Assembly: GCA_949295065.1 (NCBI GenBank)
Contig: CASFJQ010000012.1
Span: 1 to 62,326, forward strand
Direction of reading: 5' to 3'
DNA length: 62,326 bases
DNA from: an uncultured Parabacteroides sp.
GTDB taxonomy: Bacteria; Bacteroidota; Bacteroidia; Bacteroidales; Tannerellaceae
The position numbers and the translations under genes are program-made. The notes beneath the pieces were generated by a model. The model had not been told where the DNA came from. It did no database searches and saw only the letters and a list, made by a program, of their open reading frames with translations. Shown one piece after another: positions 36,156 through 45,197 of this stretch (the stretch's first letter is position 1; every line of letters begins with the position of its first letter).

Positions 36156-36190
36156 TTTGATTCACAAAAATAAAATAAATGCATAACTTT
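36156..36190 (+). promoter_or_regulatory. Candidate promoter of the CPA2 antiporter gene
   Basis: TTTTG ends at 36159 and TAACTTTG lies at 36183-36190; the 23-bp spacer is a little long. Transcription would start near 36196 and run through repeat A5 before the ATG at 36328. Confidence 0.45.
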
Positions 36191-36201
36191 GACAAATAAA
36201 T

Positions 36202-36291
36202 AGAGACAAGGAAACAAGGCTACAGAGACAAGGAACATGATAAAGTAGCTTGACGACCTGTTTTCTTGTCAACTGTTTAACTGAAAGTTGA
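36202..36291. repeat. Long palindromic repeat, family A copy 5
   Basis: Degenerate copy: AGAGACAAGGAAACAAGGCT on the left, TTCTTGTCAACTGTTTAACT on the right. It lies between the divergent AlbA_2 and antiporter genes. Confidence 0.6.
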
Positions 36292-36327
36292 ACCTATCAA
36301 AACTTGAATTAAATTAACACATAAAAG

Positions 36328-38598
36328 ATGTCACACATACCTTCACTAATTTCAGATCTTGCCGTTATCCTTATTCTGGCAGGAATCGTGACCATTCTGT
36401 TCAAATGGCTGAAACAGCCTGTTGTTCTTGGATATATTGTGGCAGGAATACTTGCCGGTCCGTCAATAGAAATCATGCCAACTGTAACCAATATGGAAAG
36501 CATAAGAATATGGGCCGACATTGGTGTCATATTCCTTCTGTTTGCTCTCGGTTTGGAATTCAGCATAAAGAAACTGCTGAAAGTGGGCGGAACAGCGATT
36601 ATCGGAGCCATAACCATCCTCACCGGTATGATGACGCTCGGATATCTTACCGGGACGATGCTTGGATGGAGCCAGATGAGTTCAATATTTCTCGGCGGTA
36701 TGCTGTCAATGTCATCAACAACCATAATATTCAAAGCTTTCGACGATATGGGACTGCGCAACCAAAGGTTTGCCGGAGTAGTTTTCGGCATTCTTGTAGT
36801 CGAAGATTTGTTCGCCGTTTTGCTTATGGTTCTGCTTTCCACTCTGGCAGTCAGCAAGGAGGTGGAAGGTCTGGAATTGCTCAACAGTGTCATAAAGCTT
36901 GGGGTATTTCTTCTGTTTTGTTTCGTTGTCGGCATTTTCGCAATTCCATCACTACTGAAAAAGACAAAGAAATATCTGAACGACGAAACTATGCTTATTC
37001 TCAGCATCGGACTTTGCTTAGGAATGGTCCTGATAGCTACTAAAGCCGGTTTTTCATCTGCTTTGGGAGCATTTATAATGGGTTCAATATTGGCTGAGAC
37101 AGTAGAAGCTGAACACATAGAAGAAGTAATAAAACCGGTTAAGAATCTTTTCGGTTCAATATTCTTTGTTTCCGTCGGTATGCTTATCGACCCGTCGTTG
37201 CTTTGGGAATATAAATTGCCTATAATAATCATAACGATAGTCGTAATCATTGGACAAATATGCTTCGGAACCTTCGGTGTATTATTATCAGGCCAGCCAC
37301 TAAGGATTGCCATACAGTCCGGTTTCTCGCTTGCGCAAATCGGAGAGTTTGCTTTTATCATCGCTTCGCTCGGACAAACTTTGAAAGTCACCGACGATTT
37401 CCTATATCCTATTGTAGTAGCCGTTTCTGTCATAACCACTTTCTTCACACCATATATGATAAGAATGGCTGAGCCTGGTATAAAATTTGCAGAAAGGGTT
37501 ATTCCCGAGCAAGCCAAACGGCTACTTGAAAGATACACATCCGGCTCAAATACAATCAGGCAAAAAAGTACATGGAATAAATTACTGAAAGCATTGTTGC
37601 GAATTGTAGGTGTATATACATCATTGAGTCTTGTACTTATTTTCACCTGGATGCAATTCATTGCTCCTTTAATTACAAGAGAGATCACAGGTTGGAAAGG
37701 AAACTTAATAGCTCTGACAGGTATCATCCTGATAATTGCTCCTCTTCTGAGAGCTATTATGATGAAGAAAAACCGTTCAGTTGAGTTCCAGCATTTGTGG
37801 CAGGATAGCAAATATAATCGCGGTCCACTTATCTCACTGATTATTCTGAGGATTCTTCTTTGCGTCGGACTTATAATGATTCCTTTGAGCAAATATGTAA
37901 ACCTTACTGTTGGTTTTCTGTGGGGAATTGCCGTAATGATGATTTTCTTCATCATTTTATCACGAAAGCTGAAGCGCCAGTCCATTCTGCTGGAACGCCG
38001 TTTCTTCAGCAACTTGTCTGCAAGAGAAATTGAGGAAGAGAAAAAAGCTCCGATATCACAAAGGTTTACAAACCACCTGCTTGAGAGAGATTTGCACCTT
38101 GCCGATTATGAAATAAAACGAACTTCGCCAAGTATAGGCAAAACTCTGAAAGAGCTTAATTTCCGTAAGAAATGTAATGTCAACGTCGTTACAATCATTC
38201 GAGGAAATGAAAGGATAAATATTCCCGGAGGCAATGAACGACTTTATCCTTTCGACAAAATTGTGGTTGTGGGAAGTGACAGCGATTTGGAGTCTTTCCA
38301 TCAATATATAGAGAAAAGATATCAGGAATCAGCTATCGAACACGAAAACGCGAACAACGAGGAAGTCAAGATTGAACAATTTTTCATTACCGAAAATTCC
38401 TCTCTTATCGGAAAATCCATTCAGGATTCCGGCATCCGTGACCAGGCAAAATGCCTTGTTATTGGTATAGAGCGTGGAAACACATCTATACAGAATCCGC
38501 CACCTTCAACTGTGTTCGAAAAAGGTGATATTGTCTGGATTGTTGGCGAGCACAAGCAAGCAATATTACTGAGCGAAGGAAAAATTCTGTCAAATTGA
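36328..38598 (+). CDS. CPA2-family cation:proton antiporter with two TrkA-C domains
   Basis: A 756-residue inner-membrane protein. Residues 1-390 are the KefB-type transporter core with about 12 spans (ILAGIVTILFKWLKQPVVLG, then GFSSALGAFIMGSILAE). Residues 410-560 add about four more spans. The C-terminal part holds two RCK_C (TrkA-C) domains (about 590-670 and 685-756: TSPSIGKTLKELNFRKKCNV and NSSLIGKSIQDSGIRDQAKC). There is no RCK_N nucleotide-binding domain. It probably exchanges K+ or Na+ for protons in response to a cytosolic ligand. Confidence 0.9.
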   Translation: MSHIPSLISDLAVILILAGIVTILFKWLKQPVVLGYIVAGILAGPSIEIMPTVTNMESIRIWADIGVIFLLFALGLEFSIKKLLKVGGTAIIGAITILTGMMTLGYLTGTMLGWSQMSSIFLGGMLSMSSTTIIFKAFDDMGLRNQRFAGVVFGILVVEDLFAVLLMVLLSTLAVSKEVEGLELLNSVIKLGVFLLFCFVVGIFAIPSLLKKTKKYLNDETMLILSIGLCLGMVLIATKAGFSSALGAFIMGSILAETVEAEHIEEVIKPVKNLFGSIFFVSVGMLIDPSLLWEYKLPIIIITIVVIIGQICFGTFGVLLSGQPLRIAIQSGFSLAQIGEFAFIIASLGQTLKVTDDFLYPIVVAVSVITTFFTPYMIRMAEPGIKFAERVIPEQAKRLLERYTSGSNTIRQKSTWNKLLKALLRIVGVYTSLSLVLIFTWMQFIAPLITREITGWKGNLIALTGIILIIAPLLRAIMMKKNRSVEFQHLWQDSKYNRGPLISLIILRILLCVGLIMIPLSKYVNLTVGFLWGIAVMMIFFIILSRKLKRQSILLERRFFSNLSAREIEEEKKAPISQRFTNHLLERDLHLADYEIKRTSPSIGKTLKELNFRKKCNVNVVTIIRGNERINIPGGNERLYPFDKIVVVGSDSDLESFHQYIEKRYQESAIEHENANNEEVKIEQFFITENSSLIGKSIQDSGIRDQAKCLVIGIERGNTSIQNPPPSTVFEKGDIVWIVGEHKQAILLSEGKILSN

Positions 38599-38625
38599 AA
38601 TATTACAATCAGTAGGATATAATAA

Positions 38626-38750
38626 CTCAAGTTTCAAAAGACATGCTTTAAAGTTGACGAGTTAACAAGGGAACAAGTTGACAAGGGAAAAAATCCTGTT
38701 AACTTGTCTCTGAAACCTTGTCAACTTTAAAACCGAGCTTGCGAAACATC
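38626..38750. repeat. Long palindromic repeat, family A copy 6, with outer arms
   Basis: CTCAAGTTTC on the far left and GAGCTTGCGAAAC on the far right are the outer arms. The core runs AAGTTGACGAGTTAACAAGG to CCTTGTCAACTTT, with GTCTCTGAAAC inside. It fills the gap between the antiporter gene and kdsB. Confidence 0.8.
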
Positions 38751-38767
38751 AATTAATATTCAACAAT

Positions 38768-39523
38768 ATGAGATTTTTAGCAATTATCCCTGCACGCTAT
38801 GCCTCAACCCGATTTCCGGGAAAGCCATTGGCTGATATGGATGGAAAGCCGATGATTCAGCGTGTATATGAAAGAGTTTCAGAAGTTATCAGCAATGTAT
38901 ATGTTGCTACAGACGATACACGCATCGAAGAAGCAGTGAAAAGTTTCGGAGGAAACGTGGTTATGACTTCCGACAAGCACAAGAGCGGAACAGACAGATG
39001 CTATGAGGCTTTCACCAAAGTGGGCAACGAAAATGATATTATAATCAATATTCAGGGCGACGAACCTTTTATATGCAAGGAGCAAATAGAGGCTCTGATG
39101 CATTGCTTCGATTCGGAGGATGTTCAGATTGCTACTCTTGTGAAGCCTTTCCGCCCGGACGATGATTTCGAGACAGCTCTGTTCAATGCCAACAGCCCAA
39201 AGGTTGTTGTAAACAAAAATATGGAAGCGATGTATTTCAGCCGCTCAATTATTCCTTATATGAGGGGAAAGCATTTCAGTGAATGGCTGACGAATCACAC
39301 ATATTACAAGCATATAGGAATGTATGCTTACAGGGCTGATGTTCTGAAAGAAATTACATCTCTGCCTCAGTCTTCCCTGGAAATTGCCGAAAGTCTGGAA
39401 CAGCTCCGCTGGCTGGAAAACGGATATAAAATCAAGGTTGGAATAACTAATCAGGAAACTATCGGTATTGATACTCCTGAAGATATGGAAAAGGCTATTG
39501 AGTTTCTCAAAAAGAATAAGTAA
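38768..39523 (+). CDS. kdsB: 3-deoxy-manno-octulosonate cytidylyltransferase
   Basis: A 251-residue enzyme that activates Kdo as CMP-Kdo for the lipopolysaccharide core. The nucleotide site is [20 protein letters not shown], followed by [22 protein letters not shown] and [13 protein letters not shown]. The length is standard. Confidence 0.96.
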   Translation: MRFLAIIPARYASTRFPGKPLADMDGKPMIQRVYERVSEVISNVYVATDDTRIEEAVKSFGGNVVMTSDKHKSGTDRCYEAFTKVGNENDIIINIQGDEPFICKEQIEALMHCFDSEDVQIATLVKPFRPDDDFETALFNANSPKVVVNKNMEAMYFSRSIIPYMRGKHFSEWLTNHTYYKHIGMYAYRADVLKEITSLPQSSLEIAESLEQLRWLENGYKIKVGITNQETIGIDTPEDMEKAIEFLKKNK

Positions 39524-39530
39524 ATGAGAG

Positions 39531-39692
39531 TTGATTAGATATCAGATTATGGTGTGTCAAAACACAAAAAATAAAACACAGAGGCACAAAGACACAGAGA
39601 ATATTCATTGAATATGAATTAAATAAAGAACTCTGTATCTCTGTATCTCGGTGTCTCTGTGTTTAAATATATTTTGACACAACCTCATTTTG
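39531..39692. repeat. Long hairpin repeat, family B copy 2
   Basis: TGTGTCAAAAC (39552) and TTTTGACACA (39672-39681) bound a core with ACACAGAGGCACAAAGACAC left and GTGTCTCTGTGTTT right. A small palindrome AATATTCATTGAATAT lies in the loop. Outer arms AGTTGATTAGA and TCAACT extend it. It matches copy 1 at 21096-21256 closely. Confidence 0.85.
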
Positions 39693-39704
39693 TCAACTGA
39701 AAAG

Positions 39705-40067
39705 TTATTGCTGAATACTGTTTCTCCTCCTGTTGCAATAACGCTCACATTGCAAACGAAGGTCATATCCAAGAAGAGCACCAAGGATGAAGTCTTCTTC
39801 GGGAGAAAGCATATTCAATGGTTTATCTGCTATCAATCCTATTGTGTGAAGACATTCCGAACGCCCGAAATAAATATTTACAGAATTCTTCCCTGCTTCC
39901 TGCCTTATATATTCTATACCCTGACTTTCCAAACGCTCCACAGCAATCGGTTCATAACACTTGTTGACAGTGTAGAGAACAAGGTTTCGTACTCCTTTCT
40001 TGAATTCATATATATGATTCAAAAGGACTTTTATTTCACCGGGTACACCACTGCTCAACATAACCAT
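39705..40067 (-). CDS. DUF2023 family protein, flavodoxin neighbour
   Basis: A roughly 120-residue soluble protein with the DUF2023 pattern: NHIYEFKKGVRNLVLYTVNK, then QEAGKNSVNIYFGRSECLH and LSPEEDFILGALLGYDLRLQ. The frame is open back to a TTG at 40100, but the ATG at 40067 is preceded by a clear AGGAGA site (40077-40082). I use that start, which removes an overlap with the flavodoxin gene. The gene directly follows flavodoxin. Its function is unknown; the pairing suggests a role in flavodoxin use or maturation. Confidence 0.82.
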   Translation of the reverse strand: MVMLSSGVPGEIKVLLNHIYEFKKGVRNLVLYTVNKCYEPIAVERLESQGIEYIRQEAGKNSVNIYFGRSECLHTIGLIADKPLNMLSPEEDFILGALLGYDLRLQCERYCNRRRNSIQQ

Positions 40068-40076
40068 ATAGCAATA

Positions 40077-40082
40077 TCTCCT
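40077..40082 (-). promoter_or_regulatory. Ribosome binding site that sets the DUF2023 start
   Basis: The minus strand reads AGGAGA, 9 bases before the ATG at 40067. Strong Shine-Dalgarno sites are scarce in this window, so this one is informative. Confidence 0.6.
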
Positions 40083-40093
40083 ATATTTTAATG

Positions 40094-40600
40094 TCAACAA
40101 ATTTCTGCTTTCAGAGTATTAACCCAATTCTCAATTCTTTCGGGTGTTTTGTCATCCTCATTCATTTCATCAAGTGCCAGTCCGACAAAACGGCCGCCGA
40201 CAACTGCCGTAGAATCGTCATAAGTATAATCTGAGGCATCAACAGAACCGATGAATTTGCATCCTGTATTTTGAAGGTCATTGTAAATTGTGCCCAAGGC
40301 ATCGCAGAATGTGTCACCAAATGAAGAGGAGTCGCCACATCCGAACAATGCTACTATTTTATCAGACAAATCCAGTTTTTGGATTTTAGGAAGGAAATCA
40401 TACCAATCGTCCTGCAAATCTCCGGCTCCCCAGGTTGAGCTTCCTAGCAGCAATACTTCATATTTTCCCACATCTTCAGGCGAAGCTGAGGCTACGTTAT
40501 GGACATCAGATCCGGGTACACCCAATTTCTCAGCTATTTTATTTGCCACTTCTTCTGTTACACCACCGGACGAACCGAAAAAAATTCCTGTTGTTTTCAT
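40094..40600 (-). CDS. fldA: Flavodoxin
   Basis: A 168-residue FMN electron carrier. The phosphate loop is FFGSSGGVTEEVANKIAEKL. The flavin-flanking loops are GSSTWGAGDLQDDWYDF and GCGDSSSFGDTFCDALG, and the C-terminal FVGLALDEMNE is typical. It is a long-chain type. It would replace ferredoxin, for example with pyruvate oxidoreductases, under iron limitation. A strong hairpin (40626-40670) lies just upstream. Confidence 0.95.
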   Translation of the reverse strand: MKTTGIFFGSSGGVTEEVANKIAEKLGVPGSDVHNVASASPEDVGKYEVLLLGSSTWGAGDLQDDWYDFLPKIQKLDLSDKIVALFGCGDSSSFGDTFCDALGTIYNDLQNTGCKFIGSVDASDYTYDDSTAVVGGRFVGLALDEMNEDDKTPERIENWVNTLKAEIC

Positions 40601-40625
40601 AATTCTTTAACTTATTAAAAATGAG

Positions 40626-40670
40626 AACGGCCGCGATAAGGCAGAATTGCCGAAAATTATCACGGCCGTT
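40626..40670 (-). terminator. GC-rich hairpin between transporter and flavodoxin genes
   Basis: AACGGCCGCGATAA (40626-40639) pairs with TTATCACGGCCGTT (40657-40670) with one mismatch, and GGCAGAATTGCC pairs inside. On the minus strand CTCATTTTT follows. It probably ends the transporter transcript. Its nearness to the flavodoxin ATG (26 bases) also allows a leader regulatory role. Confidence 0.65.
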
Positions 40671-40801
40671 TACCCTAAAACCATTATTTATTATCCAATG
40701 GCAAATTTCGTTTTTACAACAGGGCAAGGCAATACCTAGAAAAATGTATTTTCAGGTGCGAATATACCTGAATATTGTGGTTCGGACAGCCAAGCGTTTC
40801 C

Positions 40802-42400
40802 TCACACTATCAGTGAAGCTATGAACTGGATGAACAGAATAAGGAACACCATTGCTATCGGATACACTGTGGCATAGGCAATGCTCGGTGCTGAGCTGTC
40901 GGACATAGAATCTGCTGCTGCCAGACCCGGCGTACTTGTCATACCGCCGGCAATTGTTCCCAGCAAATCCAATATATTTATCTTGAATACATAATATCCG
41001 AATATCAATGCTATTATCATAGGAACCATAGTTATGGCAACTCCTACTCCGAATAATGTCCATCCGCTCTCCTGGAATGTGGAAATAAGATTTGTACCGG
41101 CTGAAGTTCCGACTTCAGAAAGGAACAATAGAAGTCCGAGCTGACGCAACAACTGGTTGGCCGAGCCTGACATGGTCCACATTATCGGTCCGGTCTTTCC
41201 TATTGCGCTGAGGATAAGAGCGACCATCAATATTCCTCCAGTCAATCCAGGTGAGAAACTGAAGCTGTCAGAGAATGAGATATTCATTTTACCGAAAAGA
41301 ACACCCAACACGATACCTGCCGCTATCGGGAAAAAGTCTGTGTCGGAAAGTCGTTTTTCATCATTTCCAAGGAACTGACCCAATTCCTTGAGTCCTTCTT
41401 TCTCACCGGCTACCATAAGTTTATCACCTAATTTCAATGACAAATTAGGCTTTGGAGGCAAGTCGATACCGCTTCGGCGAACTCTGGTTACTGTACAGCC
41501 AAATGTTCCCTGCAAGTTCAGATGTCCAAGAGTCTTGTTCACAAGGTTTTTCTTTGTCACAAGCATTGACTGCAATTCTTGAGTTCCGACAAAAGGAATA
41601 TCTTTATCGACTCTGCTTCCTACCAAAAGTCCAACCTGCTCCAAAGATTTGTCATTGCCGACAACACGAATCAAATCACCTTCAGAAAGTTTTGTAGTCG
41701 CCTTTGGCATTGATATATGGTCGCCTTGCTTCAGACGTGAAACAACCGCCCCGGTCATGCTTCGCAACTGCAATTGCGCCAATGTTCTGTTGAACACGGA
41801 ATCATTCTCGACTCTGAATGTTGCAGCATGCAATGCAGGATACTGGCTCTTACGCTCAAATTCCAGTCTGTCTGCTTCCTGCTGCAAATCTATACGCAAT
41901 ATTTTGGGAAGAAGCTTGACAAACAGGATAACTCCGATTACGCCAAACGGATATGCAATACCGTATGCGATTGAGGCGGCTGAAGATTGTGTCGAGTCAA
42001 TTGCTACTGCCAAACCTGGTGTACTGGTTAAGGCTCCGGCAATAAGACCGACCAAACTAGGAGTGTCTATATCAAACAAATATTTCAATCCCACACCTGT
42101 CAGACTGGCTGAGCCAACAATCAGCACGGCAAGAATAATCAAAGTCTTTCCCTTACTTTTGAACGAATCGAAAAAACCGGGACCCGCCTGAATACCAATA
42201 GTGAAAATAAAAAGCACCAGACCAATGTTCCCAAGTTCTTTTGGAATGACGACACCAAAATGGCCAAAGAACAAAGCGATGAAAATAACGGCTGAAATAT
42301 CCAACGACAAGCCTTTAATCTTGATGCGTCCAAGGATAAATCCAAGAGCAATTATTAAAAACAAAGCAAAATAAGAAGTCTGCAAAAGTGATTCAAACAT
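40802..42400 (-). CDS. AspT/YidE/YbjL-type transporter with two TrkA-C domains
   Basis: An inner-membrane transporter of 532 residues from the chosen ATG (the frame is open 25 codons further to a TTG). Each half carries an AspT/YidE duplication domain of five or six spans, with matching loops GALTSTPGLAVAID and GGMTSTPGLAAADSM. Two RCK_C domains lie between them (about residues 180-350). The family includes aspartate:alanine exchangers, but the substrate here is not known. The repeated TSTPGLA loops are the family hallmark. Confidence 0.88.
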   Translation of the reverse strand: MFESLLQTSYFALFLIIALGFILGRIKIKGLSLDISAVIFIALFFGHFGVVIPKELGNIGLVLFIFTIGIQAGPGFFDSFKSKGKTLIILAVLIVGSASLTGVGLKYLFDIDTPSLVGLIAGALTSTPGLAVAIDSTQSSAASIAYGIAYPFGVIGVILFVKLLPKILRIDLQQEADRLEFERKSQYPALHAATFRVENDSVFNRTLAQLQLRSMTGAVVSRLKQGDHISMPKATTKLSEGDLIRVVGNDKSLEQVGLLVGSRVDKDIPFVGTQELQSMLVTKKNLVNKTLGHLNLQGTFGCTVTRVRRSGIDLPPKPNLSLKLGDKLMVAGEKEGLKELGQFLGNDEKRLSDTDFFPIAAGIVLGVLFGKMNISFSDSFSFSPGLTGGILMVALILSAIGKTGPIMWTMSGSANQLLRQLGLLLFLSEVGTSAGTNLISTFQESGWTLFGVGVAITMVPMIIALIFGYYVFKINILDLLGTIAGGMTSTPGLAAADSMSDSSAPSIAYATVYPIAMVFLILFIQFIASLIV

Positions 42401-42493
42401 AACTATAAGAAACTTGAGTGAATAATATTCCGATGCAAAAATAATTGTTTTACAATACAAAACAAAGCTCTCCAAAACAAGTTGAGCCGTTTA

Positions 42494-42524
42494 TTGTAGA
42501 AAAGCAAAAGTGTTCATACCTTTG
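42494..42524 (+). promoter_or_regulatory. Promoter of truA
   Basis: TTG at 42494-42496, a 20-bp spacer and TACCTTTG at 42517-42524 fit the consensus well. The predicted leader of about 165 nt contains repeat A7 in full. Confidence 0.65.
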
Positions 42525-42542
42525 CCGTGTTAATTAAGAATT

Positions 42543-42680
42543 CAAGTTTCGCCGGGTTCAATTTTTAGTTAACGAGTTGACAAGTTGACGAGTTAACAAG
42601 GTTTTCAGGATAATTATAAGAGATGTGAGATGTTTCTTTGACCTTGTCAACTTTTAAATTGTGCGACGAGCGAAACTTAA
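42543..42680. repeat. Long palindromic repeat, family A copy 7, full length with outer arms
   Basis: CAAGTTTCGCCGGGTTCAAT on the left and AAATTGTGCGACGAGCGAAA on the right are the outer arms. The core has AACGAGTTGACAAG and GACGAGTTAACAAGG left and ACCTTGTCAACTTTT right. It lies in the predicted truA 5' leader. Confidence 0.85.
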
Positions 42681-42697
42681 ATAAATGATAAAAAAGG

Positions 42698-43450
42698 ATG
42701 CAGCGATATTTTATTTATTTAAGCTACAATGGCAAAAGTTTTTGCGGATGGCAAATCCAACCTAATGCAATCACGGTTCAGGAAAGCATTGAAAATGCTT
42801 TGACTACGTTGTTACGAAAACCTGTTTCCATTGTCGGCGCGGGCAGAACCGATGCCGGAGTTCATGCAAAGCTTATGATTGCTCATTTCGATTGGGAAAC
42901 TCCTATTGAGGATTTGGCATTTCTGGCAGAAAAGATGAACAGAATTCTCCCGAAGGATATTGCTATCCATAAGATTGTGCCGGTGCGTCCGGATGCTCAT
43001 GCCAGATTCGACGCGACATCCCGCATTTATAAATATTATATTACAACAAAGAAGAATCCTTTCAATTACGAATTGTCCTATAAAATTCCCGGAACTCTGA
43101 ACTTTGATGCAATGAACAAAGCTTGTTCCGTGCTCTTTGATTACATAGATTTTACCAGTTTCAGCAAATTGCATACTGACGTGAAGACCAATAACTGCAA
43201 AATATACAAGGCTGTCTGGGAGAAAGAAGGAGATTTGTGGGTTTTCACTATTTCGGCGGACAGATTCCTGAGAAATATGGTTCGTGCCATTGTGGGCACA
43301 CTGATAGAAGTTGGAAGAGGAAAACTTGACGAAGCAGGATTGAGAAGGGTGATTGAGGCAAAAGACAGATGCGTTGCCGGAACTTCTGTTCCCGGTCATG
43401 CGTTGTTCCTGGTTGATGTTACTTATCCGGAAGATATCTTTATTTTATAA
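42698..43450 (+). CDS. truA: tRNA pseudouridine(38-40) synthase
   Basis: A 250-residue enzyme that modifies the tRNA anticodon arm. The catalytic Asp is in [35 protein letters not shown] and [19 protein letters not shown] are the conserved blocks. The length is standard. Confidence 0.95.
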   Translation: MQRYFIYLSYNGKSFCGWQIQPNAITVQESIENALTTLLRKPVSIVGAGRTDAGVHAKLMIAHFDWETPIEDLAFLAEKMNRILPKDIAIHKIVPVRPDAHARFDATSRIYKYYITTKKNPFNYELSYKIPGTLNFDAMNKACSVLFDYIDFTSFSKLHTDVKTNNCKIYKAVWEKEGDLWVFTISADRFLRNMVRAIVGTLIEVGRGKLDEAGLRRVIEAKDRCVAGTSVPGHALFLVDVTYPEDIFIL

Positions 43451-43469
43451 AACAGGATAATATATTTGA

Positions 43470-43570
43470 ATGAAAAAAGTTTTTCATCAGGATGAAAATA
43501 AATTTTCATAATATATGAAACTTTTTTTCCATATAGATGAAAAAAGTTTTCCAAGACGAAAAAATTTCGT
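43470..43570. repeat. Phased palindrome array P2 (22-23 bp pitch, ATGAAAAnnTTTTCAT)
   Basis: Palindromes start at 43470 (ATGAAAAAAGTTTTTCAT), 43492 (ATGAAAATAAATTTTCAT), 43515 (ATGAAACTTTTTTTCCAT), 43537 (ATGAAAAAAGTTTTCCA) and 43556 (ACGAAAAAATTTCGT). The first four are 22-23 bp apart; the last is shorter and 19 bp on. The array lies between truA and the EamA gene, both on the plus strand. Confidence 0.85.
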
Positions 43571-43652
43571 GAAAATATAAGATATTAATTTACAATATAT
43601 TACAAGAAGCTTATTTATCTAAATATTTCAGACTAATTATTTCAGAAATCAT

Positions 43653-44549
43653 ATGTGGTTATTACTTGCATTTCTATCGGCATTCCTACTGGGATGTTAT
43701 GAAATAAACAAAAAGATGTCATTAAACGGGAACGCCGTGATTCCCGTTCTGTTCTGCAACACTTTGGTTTGCAGTCTTATTTTTTTACCCTTCATTCTGT
43801 TGTCATTCTACACCGACGTTTTGAACAACACATCTTTTTATGTTCCGAAAGTGTCGTTTGAGACTCATGTGGCTGTGTTTATCAAGGCTGTCATTGTTCT
43901 GTCGTCATGGATTTCAGGATATTTTGCACTGAAGCATTTGCCGATAACATTGTCCGGACCAATTAAGGCTACTCAGCCAGTGCTGACTCTGCTTGGAGCT
44001 TTAATCATTTTTGGTGAAAGATTGAATCTGTATCAGTGGATTGGTGTGGCATTTGCCGTAGCATCATTTTATCTGCTTTCTGTTTCGGGTAAAAAGGAAG
44101 GTATAAAATTTACAAGCAACAAATGGATATTTCTGACTATTCTGTCTGTGTTGCTGGGAACATGTAGCGGATTATACGACAAGCATCTGATGGGCGACCT
44201 TGATGTGATGACTGTCCAGGTGTGGTTCAATGTATATCAGTGCATCATTATGTGTTTCATATTGATGTTTCTTTGGTATCCGCGCCGTAAACAAACAACT
44301 CCGTTTGTATGGAGATGGAATATTCTTTTCATCTCGGTATTCATTTGCCTTGCGGACTGGATATATTTCTATGCCCTGAGTTTTCCGGATTCAATGATTT
44401 CCATTATCTCAATGATACGCCGCAGCAATGTTCTTGTTACTTTTGCTGCCGGAGCCTTGCTCTTCCATGAAAAAAACTTAAAGAGCAAAGCCTTGGATTT
44501 ATTGCTTGTATTAATTGGAATGATATTCCTATATTTGGGAACAAAATAA
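43653..44549 (+). CDS. EamA/DMT-family transporter
   Basis: A 298-residue inner-membrane protein with ten predicted spans in two EamA repeats. LPITLSGPIKATQPVLTLLG ends the first repeat, and SFPDSMISIISMIRRSNVLV the second. GERLNLYQWIGVAFAVASFY and LLFHEKNLKSKALDLLLVLI are the matching final helices. Family members export small metabolites; the substrate is unknown. It lies 11 bp before the DUF3256 gene. Confidence 0.9.
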   Translation: MWLLLAFLSAFLLGCYEINKKMSLNGNAVIPVLFCNTLVCSLIFLPFILLSFYTDVLNNTSFYVPKVSFETHVAVFIKAVIVLSSWISGYFALKHLPITLSGPIKATQPVLTLLGALIIFGERLNLYQWIGVAFAVASFYLLSVSGKKEGIKFTSNKWIFLTILSVLLGTCSGLYDKHLMGDLDVMTVQVWFNVYQCIIMCFILMFLWYPRRKQTTPFVWRWNILFISVFICLADWIYFYALSFPDSMISIISMIRRSNVLVTFAAGALLFHEKNLKSKALDLLLVLIGMIFLYLGTK

Positions 44550-44560
44550 GAACAATTGAA

Positions 44561-45193
44561 ATGAAAAAATTATTGATAACAATGTTTGCCAGCGTGGTAA
44601 CATTAGGCTCATATGCTCAAGATATAAACAATTTGTTTCGCCAAATGCCTGACCAATATATTCCCCAACTGGAAAATGCTTGGCGAAAAGATATAACAGA
44701 TTTATATAACGAAGGAAAAGATGCTTCATTGAAGAATAATATGAACGGGACATCGGTCCTGGAATTGATGAATGAGGATTATCTCCGCCTGAAGGCAACC
44801 GAACGTACTCGCATCGAGATGCGCCGCCTTCCTCTAATCAACAATACTTATGTGATTTGCATGGTGACGACATATTTCGGTCCTGTTGCTGACAGCAAAG
44901 TGGAATTCTTCTCAACAGACTGGAAACCTCTCAACACAGGCGACATAATAAATCTGGCTAAAAGAGATGATTTCTTCAAAGCTGACAACGACACAACATC
45001 AATTGCATGGCAGGAAGTAAACAGTTTTGCTGATTTCGATTTAATCGAATACAGACTTGATGAAAATGAGCCGACGCTAACAGCAATTTACAATACTCCT
45101 GAATATTTGCCTAAAGAAATGCTGGATAAAATCAATGCTTTTATAAAGAGCAAAGAGAAGAAATATACTTGGAAAAACTCTAGATTTGAGTGA
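44561..45193 (+). CDS. DUF3256 family secreted protein
   Basis: A 210-residue protein with a signal peptide ending at GSYAQ. The mature part opens DINNLFRQMPDQYIPQLENA and contains RLPLINNTYVICMVTTYFGP, which I recognise as DUF3256, a Bacteroidales family of unknown role. It follows the EamA gene by 11 bp and is probably cotranscribed with it. Confidence 0.85.
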   Translation: MKKLLITMFASVVTLGSYAQDINNLFRQMPDQYIPQLENAWRKDITDLYNEGKDASLKNNMNGTSVLELMNEDYLRLKATERTRIEMRRLPLINNTYVICMVTTYFGPVADSKVEFFSTDWKPLNTGDIINLAKRDDFFKADNDTTSIAWQEVNSFADFDLIEYRLDENEPTLTAIYNTPEYLPKEMLDKINAFIKSKEKKYTWKNSRFE

Positions 45194-45197
45194 TTGA

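Noticed and set aside
36309-38012. 567-codon open frame on the minus strand opposite the CPA2 antiporter
   Set aside because: The plus-strand antiporter is clear and full length. The antisense product has no recognisable domain, is rich in Ile, Ser, Arg and Pro, and is a by-product of the codon pattern of a membrane protein gene.
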